A DNA stretch of 16,046 nt. It comes from Sandaracinus sp. Its GTDB lineage: Bacteria; Myxococcota_A; Polyangia; Polyangiales; Houyiibacteriaceae. This document shows positions 7,180-13,651 of this stretch, piece by piece. The stretch lies in the NCBI GenBank assembly GCA_020633125.1, contig JACKEH010000078.1, positions 1 through 16,046 on the forward strand. The letters are read 5' to 3'. Below the pieces are notes generated by a model. It did not search any database and had not been told where the DNA came from. It saw nothing but the letters and a program-made list of their open reading frames with translations. The position numbers were made by a program, and so were the translations under genes. Each line of letters begins with the position of its first letter. The first letter of the stretch is position 1.

Positions 7180-8121
7180 TCAGAGGCTGAGGTCGTCGTA
7201 CTCCATGAGGTCGACGAGCAGCGCTTCGACCACCGCACGCGCTCGCCCCGTGCCGCGCGCGAGACGCCCGTGCAGGTCGGCGTCTTCGGCGTCGACGCTC
7301 TCGCAACGCCGGGAGTACGACTCGAAGGCCACGAGACTCTCCACGATCGTCGCGAGGTGGTTCGGGCATTCGCACTGCACCGAGGACGCGATCTCGCGCA
7401 ACCGAACCAGCTGCGCGTCGTCGAAGAGGCGCTCGGGCGGCTCCTCGTCGACGACGGGGGCCGCGCTCGGTCGACGGGGAACCCGCGCCAAGGTGAGCAG
7501 GTCCGCGACCGCGCTCGCGAGCTCGGAAGGAGCCATCGGCCCACGCAGGAGCGCGGCGCCACGACGGGCAAGCTCGGCGAGGGTGCGGCGGGTCGCGAAC
7601 TCGTAGAGCACCACCGCGGTGTGGGTGCCGGTCGCGCCGCGAAGGCGCTCGAGCGCGATGGCCGGCGCCGGACCCATCGCGGGCAGATGCAGCACCAAGG
7701 CGTGCACGTCGTCGACGTCGAGCAGGCCGTCGATGGTGCCCGCGTCGTGCACCACCTCCAGCTCTTCGGCGGCGCGTAGACGCTCGGCGAGCGGCGACCC
7801 GAGGACCGCCACACGAATGCTACCTGCGCTCGGCGAAGGGGCCGGACGCTCCGGCTCCGAGGCGCCCGCCAACGCGGAGAGCCGACTGCGAAGGTCCCCG
7901 TCGGCGAGGTTGGCGACGACGCCGATCGCGTCGCCCGCGTCGGTGACCGCCTTGAGCAACCGGAGCCGATGCACGTCGGCGTCGCCGTAGAGGCGGGTGC
8001 CACCGTCGGTTCGGCGGGGGACGATGGCCTGGTAGCGCCGCTCCCAGGCGCGAATGGTGTGCGGGTCGACGCCGGTCAGCTTCGACACCGTTCCGATCCG
8101 GTACTCGCCACGATCGCTCAC
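7180..8121 (-). CDS. MerR-family transcriptional regulator with receiver-like and CxCPxH domains
   Basis: The 313-residue protein read from GTG 8121 begins SDRGEYRIGTVSKLTGV. Residues 8-75 are a MerR winged helix-turn-helix: I-G-T-V-S-K-L-T-G-V-D-P-H-T-I-R-A-W-E-R-R-Y, then the wing G-G-T-R-L-Y and the D-V-H-R-L-R-L-L-K helix. Residues 101-199 form an alternating beta/alpha region resembling a degenerate receiver or B12-binding fold. However, the DxHxxG cobalamin motif and the helical cap of CarH/LitR proteins are absent. The last 75 residues are helical and contain C-E-C-P-N-H (250-255), A-F-E-S-Y-S and a further Cys. This looks like a ligand or metal-sensing module, but no ligand is assigned. 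It is probably autoregulated through the inverted repeat at 8131-8169. Its targets may include the neighbouring genes, which is inference. Confidence 0.82.
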   Translation of the reverse strand: MSDRGEYRIGTVSKLTGVDPHTIRAWERRYQAIVPRRTDGGTRLYGDADVHRLRLLKAVTDAGDAIGVVANLADGDLRSRLSALAGASEPERPAPSPSAGSIRVAVLGSPLAERLRAAEELEVVHDAGTIDGLLDVDDVHALVLHLPAMGPAPAIALERLRGATGTHTAVVLYEFATRRTLAELARRGAALLRGPMAPSELASAVADLLTLARVPRRPSAAPVVDEEPPERLFDDAQLVRLREIASSVQCECPNHLATIVESLVAFESYSRRCESVDAEDADLHGRLARGTGRARAVVEALLVDLMEYDDLSL

Positions 8122-8129
8122 GGGTCGGG

Positions 8130-8169
8130 AGTCTAGGGCCAACGACGGAAACTTCCACACGATCTAGAC
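8130..8169 (-). promoter_or_regulatory. Promoter and inverted-repeat operator of the MerR gene
   Basis: On the minus strand TAGACT (8135-8130) is followed by eight bases and the GTG at 8121, with no Shine-Dalgarno, again implying a leaderless transcript. The hexamer overlaps one arm of GTCTAG-N27-CTAGAC (8131-8136 and 8164-8169). A second, inner symmetry GGAA-AC-TTCC (8147-8156) is nearly concentric with it. Symmetric sites overlapping the promoter are what a MerR dimer uses, so autoregulation is likely. Confidence 0.4.
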
Positions 8170-8345
8170 AGGAGATGGACGAGTCCGAAGAAAGGGGCAG
8201 CCCACGGGCCCGACGCAATTCCACGTCATTTCATGCACTTGCAAAAATGGTGGATCCTTTCGGAGGATCGGGGAGGCCGATCCGTCGGGGCTGGGAGGCG
8301 GTTTTCTCCGGACGGCTGGGCGTCGAGAGGTTCGGCACGCACCAC
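8170..8345. other. Gene-free stretch with one small hairpin
   Basis: I see no gene in this stretch. It has a locally AT-richer patch around 8217-8252. A short hairpin at 8253-8269 has a 6-bp stem (GATCCT/AGGATC) around TTCGG, close to a stable UUCG-type loop. There is no T-tract, so I do not call it a terminator. Confidence 0.4.
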
Positions 8346-8374
8346 GAAAAAGACCCCCGCCGTGGCGAGGGTCT
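8346..8374 (-). terminator. Rho-independent terminator of the cytochrome c peroxidase gene
   Basis: On the minus strand a 10-bp stem (AGACCCTCGC with GCGGGGGTCT, one G-T pair, 8351-8374) with a four-base loop runs into TTTTTC. It begins 23 nt after the stop at 8397. Confidence 0.85.
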
Positions 8375-8396
8375 CGTTCGTTCGTGGCCCGATGGC

Positions 8397-9476
8397 TCAG
8401 CCTTCGGTCGCCCCTTCCGCGGGCGCCTCGCCCTCGGCCGGCGCCGCCGCGCGCGAGGGCGGGGTCTCGTCCTCGGGCAGGCGCGCGTGCTCGGGCAGCT
8501 CCCCGTTCAGCGACTGGAGGAACGCGACGATGTCGGCAACCTGGTTGTCCTCGAGGTCCCGACCGAGCTGAACGCGGCCCATGACGCGAACCGCCTCGTC
8601 GAGCGCCTCGATGGAGCCGTCGTGGAAGTAGGGCGCCGTGAGCGCGACGTTGCGCAGCGTCGGCACCTTGAAGAAGTGCCGGTCCGACTCGGCCTGCGTG
8701 ACGTTGAAGCGGCCCATGTCCGCCTCGGTGAGCTCGCCACCACGCGCCTCGAAGTAGTTCTGAACGACGCCCATCTTCTGGTACATCGTGCCGCCCACGT
8801 TGACGCCCATGTGGCAGCTCGCGCAGCCGACCTCCTTGAAGGTCGCGTGGCCACGACGGGCTTGCTCCGAGATCGCCTCTTGGTTGCCCGCGAGGTACGC
8901 GTCGAAGGGCGAGGGGGTCACGAGGTAACGCTCGTACTCGGCGAGCGCGTCGGTGATGTTCTCCTTGTTGATCGGATCCTCACCGCCGTAGATCGACGCG
9001 AAGCGCTCGACGTACCACGCGTCGGTCTTCACGCGCTCGATCGCCTCGGGGAAGGTCGTGCCCATCTCGAGCGGGTTCTCGACGGGGCCGCCGGCCTGCT
9101 CCTGCAGGTTCGCGGCGCGGCCATCCCAGAACTGCACGAAGTTGAAGTGCGCGTTGAGCACCGTCGGCGAGTTGATCGGGCCGACCTGGCCACGGATGCC
9201 GTTCGAGCTGCGGCGCGGCTCGGCGCCCGCGTGGTCGAGGCTGTGGCAGGTCGCGCACGAGATGGTGCCGTCGCCGCTGAGGATGGGGTCGTGAAAGAGA
9301 CGTCGGCCCAGGTAGACCTTGTCCATGTTGACCTCGGGCGCTTCGAGCGCCGCGAGCGGCTCGGGCGCGGGCTCCGCGGGGGTCGGGGTCGTCGAGGCCG
9401 ACTCGTCGGTGGACTCGTTGCAGTCGCACGCGGCGGTCAGCGCGAGCGCGACGAAAAGCAGTCGGGCGTGTCGCAT
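8397..9476 (-). CDS. Di-haem cytochrome c peroxidase / MauG-family lipoprotein
   Basis: This is a 359-residue exported di-haem protein. The signal MRHARLLFVALALTAAC has a slightly atypical lipobox (T-A-A-C, Cys 17), followed by a Ser/Thr/Pro/Glu-rich linker. Two haem c sites are complete: C-A-T-C-H at 74-78 and C-A-S-C-H at 218-222. The family block T-L-R-N-V-A-L-T-A-P-Y-F-H-D-G-S follows at 273-288. Other landmarks are the L-G-R-R-L-F-H-D-P-I-L-S-G-D-G block before the first haem and F-W-D-G-R-A at 116-121. The length fits bacterial CcpA/MauG proteins. Expected role: periplasmic H2O2 reduction or oxidation of a partner protein. Two ATGs compete; GGAG directly abuts the one at 9482 but lies six bases from 9476, so I chose 9476. 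It has its own promoter-like site and terminator. The acidic Ala/Pro/Glu tail is not conserved in the family. Confidence 0.9.
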   Translation of the reverse strand: MRHARLLFVALALTAACDCNESTDESASTTPTPAEPAPEPLAALEAPEVNMDKVYLGRRLFHDPILSGDGTISCATCHSLDHAGAEPRRSSNGIRGQVGPINSPTVLNAHFNFVQFWDGRAANLQEQAGGPVENPLEMGTTFPEAIERVKTDAWYVERFASIYGGEDPINKENITDALAEYERYLVTPSPFDAYLAGNQEAISEQARRGHATFKEVGCASCHMGVNVGGTMYQKMGVVQNYFEARGGELTEADMGRFNVTQAESDRHFFKVPTLRNVALTAPYFHDGSIEALDEAVRVMGRVQLGRDLEDNQVADIVAFLQSLNGELPEHARLPEDETPPSRAAAPAEGEAPAEGATEG

Positions 9477-9542
9477 GTTCATCTCCGGCAATGAGGCTTG
9501 GGGGCGGGACGCGAAACCGTCCACGGCTCCCCGAGGCGCGCG

Positions 9543-9548
9543 AGGGTA
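9543..9548 (-). promoter_or_regulatory. Extended -10 (TGCTACCCT) of the peroxidase gene
   Basis: On the minus strand TG-C-TACCCT lies 66 bases before the ATG at 9476, with a weak TTTCAA 16 bases upstream of the TACCCT. It implies a leader of about 60 nt, consistent with the usable Shine-Dalgarno GGAG at 9483-9486. The 147-bp gap from 9477 to 9623 therefore probably separates this gene from the mbnP-mbnH operon. Confidence 0.35.
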
Positions 9549-9623
9549 GCAGAGAGTTCCCCCATTGAAACGGTCGTGATCGTGGGGCGGCCCGCCTCGA
9601 AGAAACGACGCTTTCGTGTGGTT

Positions 9624-10793
9624 TCACTCTCCGAGCGGGCGGAGCCAGGGGTCCGAGAAACGTGGGTTCGTGCGAACGCCTTCGTCGGTGAGCGCCTCGA
9701 GGAACGCGTGGAGGTCGGCCCGCAGGCCCTCGTCCAGCGTGAAGCCGTGGACGAAGAGGCTCTTGTTCGGGCTCGTCCGCCCGTCGCCCGCGTTTGGCCC
9801 TTCGGTCGTCACGGTGCCGCCGGCGGCGTAGTGGTCGAGCACGTCGTCGAGGGTCGCGAGCGAGCCGTCGTGCATGTAGGGCGCCGTGAGCGCGACGTTG
9901 CGCAAGGTCGGCGGCTTGAAGCGACCCATGTCACGCGGCTCCGCGGTGTGCTCGTAGAGGCCCGTGTTGGTCGCCGGGTACGCGCCACGGCCGTCGACGT
10001 CGTAGAGGCCGTTGTTCTGAAAGGTGGCTTGGTCGAAGACGTTGCCCGCGTGGTCGACCGAGCTCGAGAAGAGGAAGCCGCCGTGGCAATGGAAGCACTC
10101 GCCGGCCTCCGAGAAGAAGAACTCGCCGCCACGTCGGGCCGCCTCGCTCACCGCGCTCGTGTCGCCCGCTTCGTAGCGGTCCCACGGCGCGTCGGCGGAG
10201 ATCAGGCTGCGCTGAAAGGCGGCGAGCGCCTTCGTCACCGCGTCGAGCGAGACCGGATCGTCTTCGTCCGGGAAGGCGCTCGGGAAGAGCTCGGCGTAGC
10301 GCGGCTCGGCGCGAAGCCGGGCGAGCAGCTCGTCTTCGAGGCCGGCGAGCCCGAGCTCGACGGGGCTCTCGCCGAACATCGGGACGAGCGCCTGCTGCTC
10401 GAGGTGACGGAGCACCGGGCTCGCCCACGTCAGCGTCGGCGTGTACGCGACGTTCACGAGGGACATCGCGCCCCGAGGCGTCGACTCACCGGTCGAGCCC
10501 ACGCTCACCGGCAACGCGTCCGTGAAGGCGAGCTCCTGGAAGTGGCAGCTCGCGCAGCTCTGCGTTTGGTTGCCGCTCAGGCGCACGTCGTAGAAGAGGT
10601 GTCGCCCGAGCTCGACCTTCGCGTCGCTCATCGGGTTGTCCTCGGGGACCCGCGGCTCGGGAAAGCCTTCCGGCAACGCCCAGACGTAGGAGTCGCCTTC
10701 GGGACTGCACGCGACGACGAGGGCGAGGAGCGCGAGGACGCGACAGAGCACGGCCCCAAGCCTGCCCCGCGCGACCTGCTTCGTCACGCTCAT
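9624..10793 (-). CDS. mbnH: MbnH-like di-haem enzyme (MXAN_0977 family, MauG superfamily)
   Basis: The 389-residue protein has a long signal ending V-V-A-C (Cys 29, lipoprotein). The first haem c site is C-A-S-C-H at 80-84 and the second C-F-H-C-H at 233-237. The superfamily block P-T-L-R-N-V-A-L-T-A-P-Y-M-H-D-G-S spans 295-311, with Met 307 where the neighbouring peroxidase has Phe. The start ATG overlaps the mbnP stop by four bases (ATGA, 10790-10793), so the pair is translationally coupled. In methanotrophs MbnH takes electrons from MbnP and oxidises a conserved Trp to kynurenine, creating a copper site. The same pair is widespread outside methanotrophs as the MXAN_0976/0977 system. The adjacency and order strongly support this role here. 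A generic cytochrome c peroxidase is the alternative. Confidence 0.85.
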   Translation of the reverse strand: MSVTKQVARGRLGAVLCRVLALLALVVACSPEGDSYVWALPEGFPEPRVPEDNPMSDAKVELGRHLFYDVRLSGNQTQSCASCHFQELAFTDALPVSVGSTGESTPRGAMSLVNVAYTPTLTWASPVLRHLEQQALVPMFGESPVELGLAGLEDELLARLRAEPRYAELFPSAFPDEDDPVSLDAVTKALAAFQRSLISADAPWDRYEAGDTSAVSEAARRGGEFFFSEAGECFHCHGGFLFSSSVDHAGNVFDQATFQNNGLYDVDGRGAYPATNTGLYEHTAEPRDMGRFKPPTLRNVALTAPYMHDGSLATLDDVLDHYAAGGTVTTEGPNAGDGRTSPNKSLFVHGFTLDEGLRADLHAFLEALTDEGVRTNPRFSDPWLRPLGE

Positions 10794-11596
10794 CGCGCCG
10801 AGAAGACGCGCTGTGCAGCCGGCGTCGCGCCCCCGAAGGCGAGGCCGAGCGCGTCGAAGACGGGGCCGCAGTCGGTGTCGTCGGGACCGCTCATGCAACC
10901 CGGCGCGCCGCCGGTGTCGCCGAGGGTCGAGGTGGCGACGAGGGCGTCGACGTCGAAGACGATGCGATCGGTGGTCGGGTCGAAGTCGTCGATCGCGACC
11001 TCGACCACGTTGGGCGTCGCGCAGGTCGCGCCGCTCTCGACGTCGCCGGTGCACGCGGTGCTGCCGAGGTGCAGGCGCCAGCCCTCGAACGTGCTGCTGC
11101 GGCCCTCGAGGCGCACGAACTTGTAGCCCGCGTTCCACGACCAATGCATGGCCGTCAGGTTGAGCGGCGCGGCGGCCTCGGTGAAGACCGCGTGGTTGAG
11201 CCGCTCGGGGAGGCCGACGCGAAAGCGCACGCCGGTGTAGGTCCCGCGGGGCACGCTTCCGACCACGGTGGCGTTCAGGTCGGCGTTGCCCATGTCGCCG
11301 CAGCCGTCCTCGAAGTCGAGGAGCACCGCACCTTCACGCTGGAAGCGCCCGTCCTCGGCGAGGTCCAACGCGACCTCGGTTCCGTCCGCGTCGACGAGGC
11401 GGACGTCGTGCACGTAGAAGCGCAGATCGGTCGGCGTGAAGCTCGCGTTCTCGGTGCCGAGACCGTCGTAGGTCGTGCCGCAAGCGAAGGGCTGATCGCC
11501 GACCACGGCTTCGAACCGGAGCGTCTGCTCGACGCCCGAAGAGCTGGAGGACGAGCACGCGAAGAGGACCAAGGCGAGGAAGACCGCGGTACGCAT
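10790..11596 (-). CDS. mbnP: MbnP-like copper-binding lipoprotein (MXAN_0976 family, four-Cys motif)
   Basis: The 268-residue protein starts MRTAVFLALVLFAC (lipidated Cys 14), followed by a run of six Ser. Family features are an early Cys 39 within F-A-C-G-T-T-Y, L-R-F-Y-V-H-D-V-R-L at 58-67, D-F-E-D-G-C at 94-99, and the hallmark M-H-W-S-W-N-A-G-Y-K-F at 150-160. Four later Cys stand at 182, 192, 234 and 243. Trp 152 and Trp 154 form the WxW motif; one is the expected site of oxidation to kynurenine by the partner MbnH. The family is proposed to bind copper outside the cytoplasm. No methanobactin precursor or transporter lies in this window, so the role is more likely copper handling than methanobactin use. 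It is preceded by a leaderless-type promoter and coupled to mbnH downstream. Confidence 0.87.
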   Translation of the reverse strand: MRTAVFLALVLFACSSSSSSGVEQTLRFEAVVGDQPFACGTTYDGLGTENASFTPTDLRFYVHDVRLVDADGTEVALDLAEDGRFQREGAVLLDFEDGCGDMGNADLNATVVGSVPRGTYTGVRFRVGLPERLNHAVFTEAAAPLNLTAMHWSWNAGYKFVRLEGRSSTFEGWRLHLGSTACTGDVESGATCATPNVVEVAIDDFDPTTDRIVFDVDALVATSTLGDTGGAPGCMSGPDDTDCGPVFDALGLAFGGATPAAQRVFSAR

Positions 11597-11603
11597 CGGG
11601 AGC

Positions 11604-11609
11604 AGGCTA
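11604..11609 (-). promoter_or_regulatory. -10 hexamer of a leaderless promoter for mbnP-mbnH
   Basis: On the minus strand TAGCCT is followed by seven bases and the ATG at 11596. No Shine-Dalgarno is seen. The -35 is not recognisable. Confidence 0.45.
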
Positions 11610-11702
11610 GCGCGGAAGTGTGGAGAAACCGTGTGGCGTATGGTCGCAGAGGCCTTCGCCCTGCGCGCCCTGGATCGCGACGGCTCGCCGCGTCCGACTC
11701 CA

Positions 11703-11783
11703 CGAACGCGTTGCGAGCCCGGCCGCCCGGTCGCCCCGCAGAGCCCCACCGCGAACGCGTCGCGAGCCCAGCAGCCCGGTCGC
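11703..11783. repeat. Two 32-bp direct repeats, 49-bp period
   Basis: The copies at 11703-11734 and 11752-11783 differ at 3 of 32 bases and share the core GCCCGGTCGC at their right ends. A 17-bp spacer separates them. They fill most of the gap between the hflX stop (11802) and the mbnP promoter. No gene is visible in this gap (11610-11801). Confidence 0.75.
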
Positions 11784-11801
11784 GCACGTTCGTTCGACGA
11801 A

Positions 11802-13241
11802 TCAGAGCTGCGCGCGAATTCGCGCGAGCACCATGGCCGGCGCCCGCACCTGCAAGCGCGTCCCGGTCTCCTCGTGCTCTTCGGAGAGCACCCGCGCGCT
11901 CTCGTGCACGGTGCTGACGACGCCGTGCTTCGCCCACGGGACGAAGAGCTCGGTGTCCTCCATCGACGACTCGAAGAACGCGACGATGCGCGCGTGCACG
12001 TCGGCGAGGCTCTCGTCGTCGCGCGCGCTCGCGAGCACGCCTTCGGGCAGCTCGAGCATCACGGCCTCTCGCTGCGCCTCGTCGAGCTTGTCCATCTTGT
12101 TGAGCAAGACGAGGCAGGGCCGCTCGCCCGCGTCGCGCTGCGTGTCGCGCGCTTCCTTCGGGTCCGCGAAGACCTTCACGCGAATGCCGAGCTCGGCGAG
12201 CACGTCGCGCGTGACCTGCAGCTGCTCGCGCCACGCGGCGTCCGAGACGTCGACCACGTGCACGAGCACGCTCGCTTCGCGCGCTTCGTCGAGGGTGCTT
12301 CGGAAAGACGCGACGAGGTCGTGCGGGAGCTTCTTGATGAAGCCGACGGTGTCCGAGACGAGCACCGGCGGGCGGGTCTCGGGCTGCAGGCGACGGACGG
12401 TGGTGTCGAGGGTCGCGAAGAGCTCGTCCGCGACGTAGACGTCGCCCTGCGTGAGGCGGCGGAACCACGACGACTTGCCGGCGTTCGTGTAACCGACGAG
12501 GGCGACGGTGTCGCCACGCTCCACGCGACGCGCGCGGCGGACCGCGTCTTCCTTGGAGATGCCCTCGAGCTCGCGGCGAAGCTCCGCGATGCGGTCGCGA
12601 ATGCGGCGACGGTCGAGCTCCAGCGAGGACTCGCCGGCGCCCTTTCCGCCGATGCCACCACGCTGACGATCGCCACCGCCACCGGACTCGCGAAGGCGCG
12701 GCGCGTCGTAGGCGAGACGCGCGATCTCGACCTGAAGCCGCGCCTCCCGGGTGCGCGCGTGGCGCTGGAAGATGCGGAGGATGACCGACGTGCGGTCGGC
12801 GACCTCGACGCCCGCCGCCCTCTCGAGGTTGCGCGCCTGCGAAGGCGTCAGCTCGTGGTCGACCACAACCACGGTGGCGCGCTCGGCCACCTGCGGGTCG
12901 CTCGCGACGAACGCGTCCTCGTCCTCGGCGTCGTCGACCTCTTCTTCGACCTCGTCGTCCTTCCCCTTCTTCTTCGAGAAGGTCGGCACGACGCCGGTGC
13001 CGCCCGTGTAGAGCGCGAGCTCGTGCAGCTTGCCCTCGCCGAGCACCGCCGACGCCGCGAGCCGCGAACGCTTCTGGGTCACCCGCGCGATCGGAAGAAG
13101 CCCGAGCGTGCTCGCGAGGCGCGAGAGCTCGTCGAGCGACGACTCGTGCTCGGCATCGCTGACGCCGGGGAGCTGCACGCCCACGAGGACGGCGCGCGGG
13201 CGCTCCTGGAGGTTCTCGGTACGACGGGTGGAATCGGTCAC
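11802..13241 (-). CDS. hflX: GTPase HflX
   Basis: The 479-residue protein has the complete HflX layout. The N-terminal domain (about 15-175) includes A-V-L-V-G-V, A-S-A-V-L-G-E-G-K (which binds nucleotide in HflX) and V-V-V-V-D-H-E-L-T-P-S-Q-A-R-N-L-E. The helical linker carries R-G-G-I-G-G-K-G-A-G-E-S-S-L-E-L-D-R-R-R-I. The GTPase domain has G1 G-Y-T-N-A-G-K-S-S at 250-258, switch I F-A-T-L-D-T-T, G3 D-T-V-G-F at 297-301, G4 N-K-M-D at 381-384 and a G5-like S-A-R near 405. HflX binds the 50S subunit and splits stalled ribosomes under stress. A Lys-rich then acidic insert at residues 90-113 is unusual. The start is GTG 13241; no Shine-Dalgarno is visible. It does not belong to the mbnP-mbnH operon functionally. 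Confidence 0.95.
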   Translation of the reverse strand: MTDSTRRTENLQERPRAVLVGVQLPGVSDAEHESSLDELSRLASTLGLLPIARVTQKRSRLAASAVLGEGKLHELALYTGGTGVVPTFSKKKGKDDEVEEEVDDAEDEDAFVASDPQVAERATVVVVDHELTPSQARNLERAAGVEVADRTSVILRIFQRHARTREARLQVEIARLAYDAPRLRESGGGGDRQRGGIGGKGAGESSLELDRRRIRDRIAELRRELEGISKEDAVRRARRVERGDTVALVGYTNAGKSSWFRRLTQGDVYVADELFATLDTTVRRLQPETRPPVLVSDTVGFIKKLPHDLVASFRSTLDEAREASVLVHVVDVSDAAWREQLQVTRDVLAELGIRVKVFADPKEARDTQRDAGERPCLVLLNKMDKLDEAQREAVMLELPEGVLASARDDESLADVHARIVAFFESSMEDTELFVPWAKHGVVSTVHESARVLSEEHEETGTRLQVRAPAMVLARIRAQL

Positions 13242-13250
13242 AGGCGCGCG

Positions 13251-13278
13251 AGGATGAGGCCGGACGGGCGGGATTCAA
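13251..13278 (-). promoter_or_regulatory. hflX: Possible promoter of hflX (TTGAAT, 16 bp, CATCCT)
   Basis: On the minus strand TTGAAT (13278-13273) and CATCCT (13256-13251) are separated by 16 bp. The -10 ends nine bases before the GTG at 13241, so the leader would be very short or absent. The match is modest. Confidence 0.35.
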
Positions 13279-13312
13279 GCCGGCAGCGTGACCGTTTGCG
13301 CCGAAGGGGGAC

Positions 13313-13450
<138 letters not shown>

Positions 13451-13456
13451 GCGCGT

Positions 13457-13537
13457 CGCCGTCTCGGTCTCTGAGGCCGCGGAGCGGCGGTGGCGCGAAG
13501 CGCCGTCTCGGACTCCGTCTCTGAGGCGCGAAGCGCG
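13457..13537. repeat. Degenerate direct repeats and small hairpins beside the hexamer tract
   Basis: CGCCGTCTCGG occurs at 13457-13467 and 13501-13511. GTCTCTGAGGC occurs at 13467-13477 and 13517-13527. Two small hairpins with the same GAA loop, GGCGC-GAA-GCGCC (13492-13504) and GCGC-GAA-GCGC (13526-13536), are part of the same pattern. The rest of the gap from 13242 to 13651 is taken up by the hexamer tract, the hflX promoter and the terminator. Confidence 0.6.
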
Positions 13538-13595
13538 GTTCCGGTGCCCGTGCTCGCGTCAGGATGAGAACCACACCGCCACCGTCCGACCCGCC

Positions 13596-13628
13596 GAAAA
13601 GAAAACGCGCGAGCTCCCGCCCGCGCGT
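13596..13628 (-). terminator. Rho-independent terminator of the EF-hand membrane protein gene
   Basis: On the minus strand a 7-bp stem (ACGCGCG with CGCGCGT, 13628-13622 and 13611-13605) with a ten-base loop runs into TTTTCTTTTC. A second perfect hairpin, CCCGAG-TTT-CTCGGG (13645-13631), lies between it and the stop at 13652. Confidence 0.75.
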
Positions 13629-13651
13629 CCCCCGAGAAACTCGGGCTCGGC

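Noticed and set aside
7180..8121. CarH/LitR-type B12 photoreceptor
   Set aside because: The DxHxxG cobalamin motif and the helical B12 cap are absent, so only a MerR regulator is supported.
8253..8269. Terminator at the GATCCT hairpin
   Set aside because: It has no T-tract on either strand and is not placed after a gene end.
9602..9625. Terminator after mbnH from the GAAAC/GTTTC arms
   Set aside because: The arms are only five bases, they are widely spaced, and they overlap the stop codon, with no T-tract.
9624..11596. Methanobactin biosynthesis locus
   Set aside because: No mbnA precursor, mbnB/mbnC or dedicated transporter is visible in the window. Only the separate MbnP-MbnH pair is present, which occurs widely without methanobactin.
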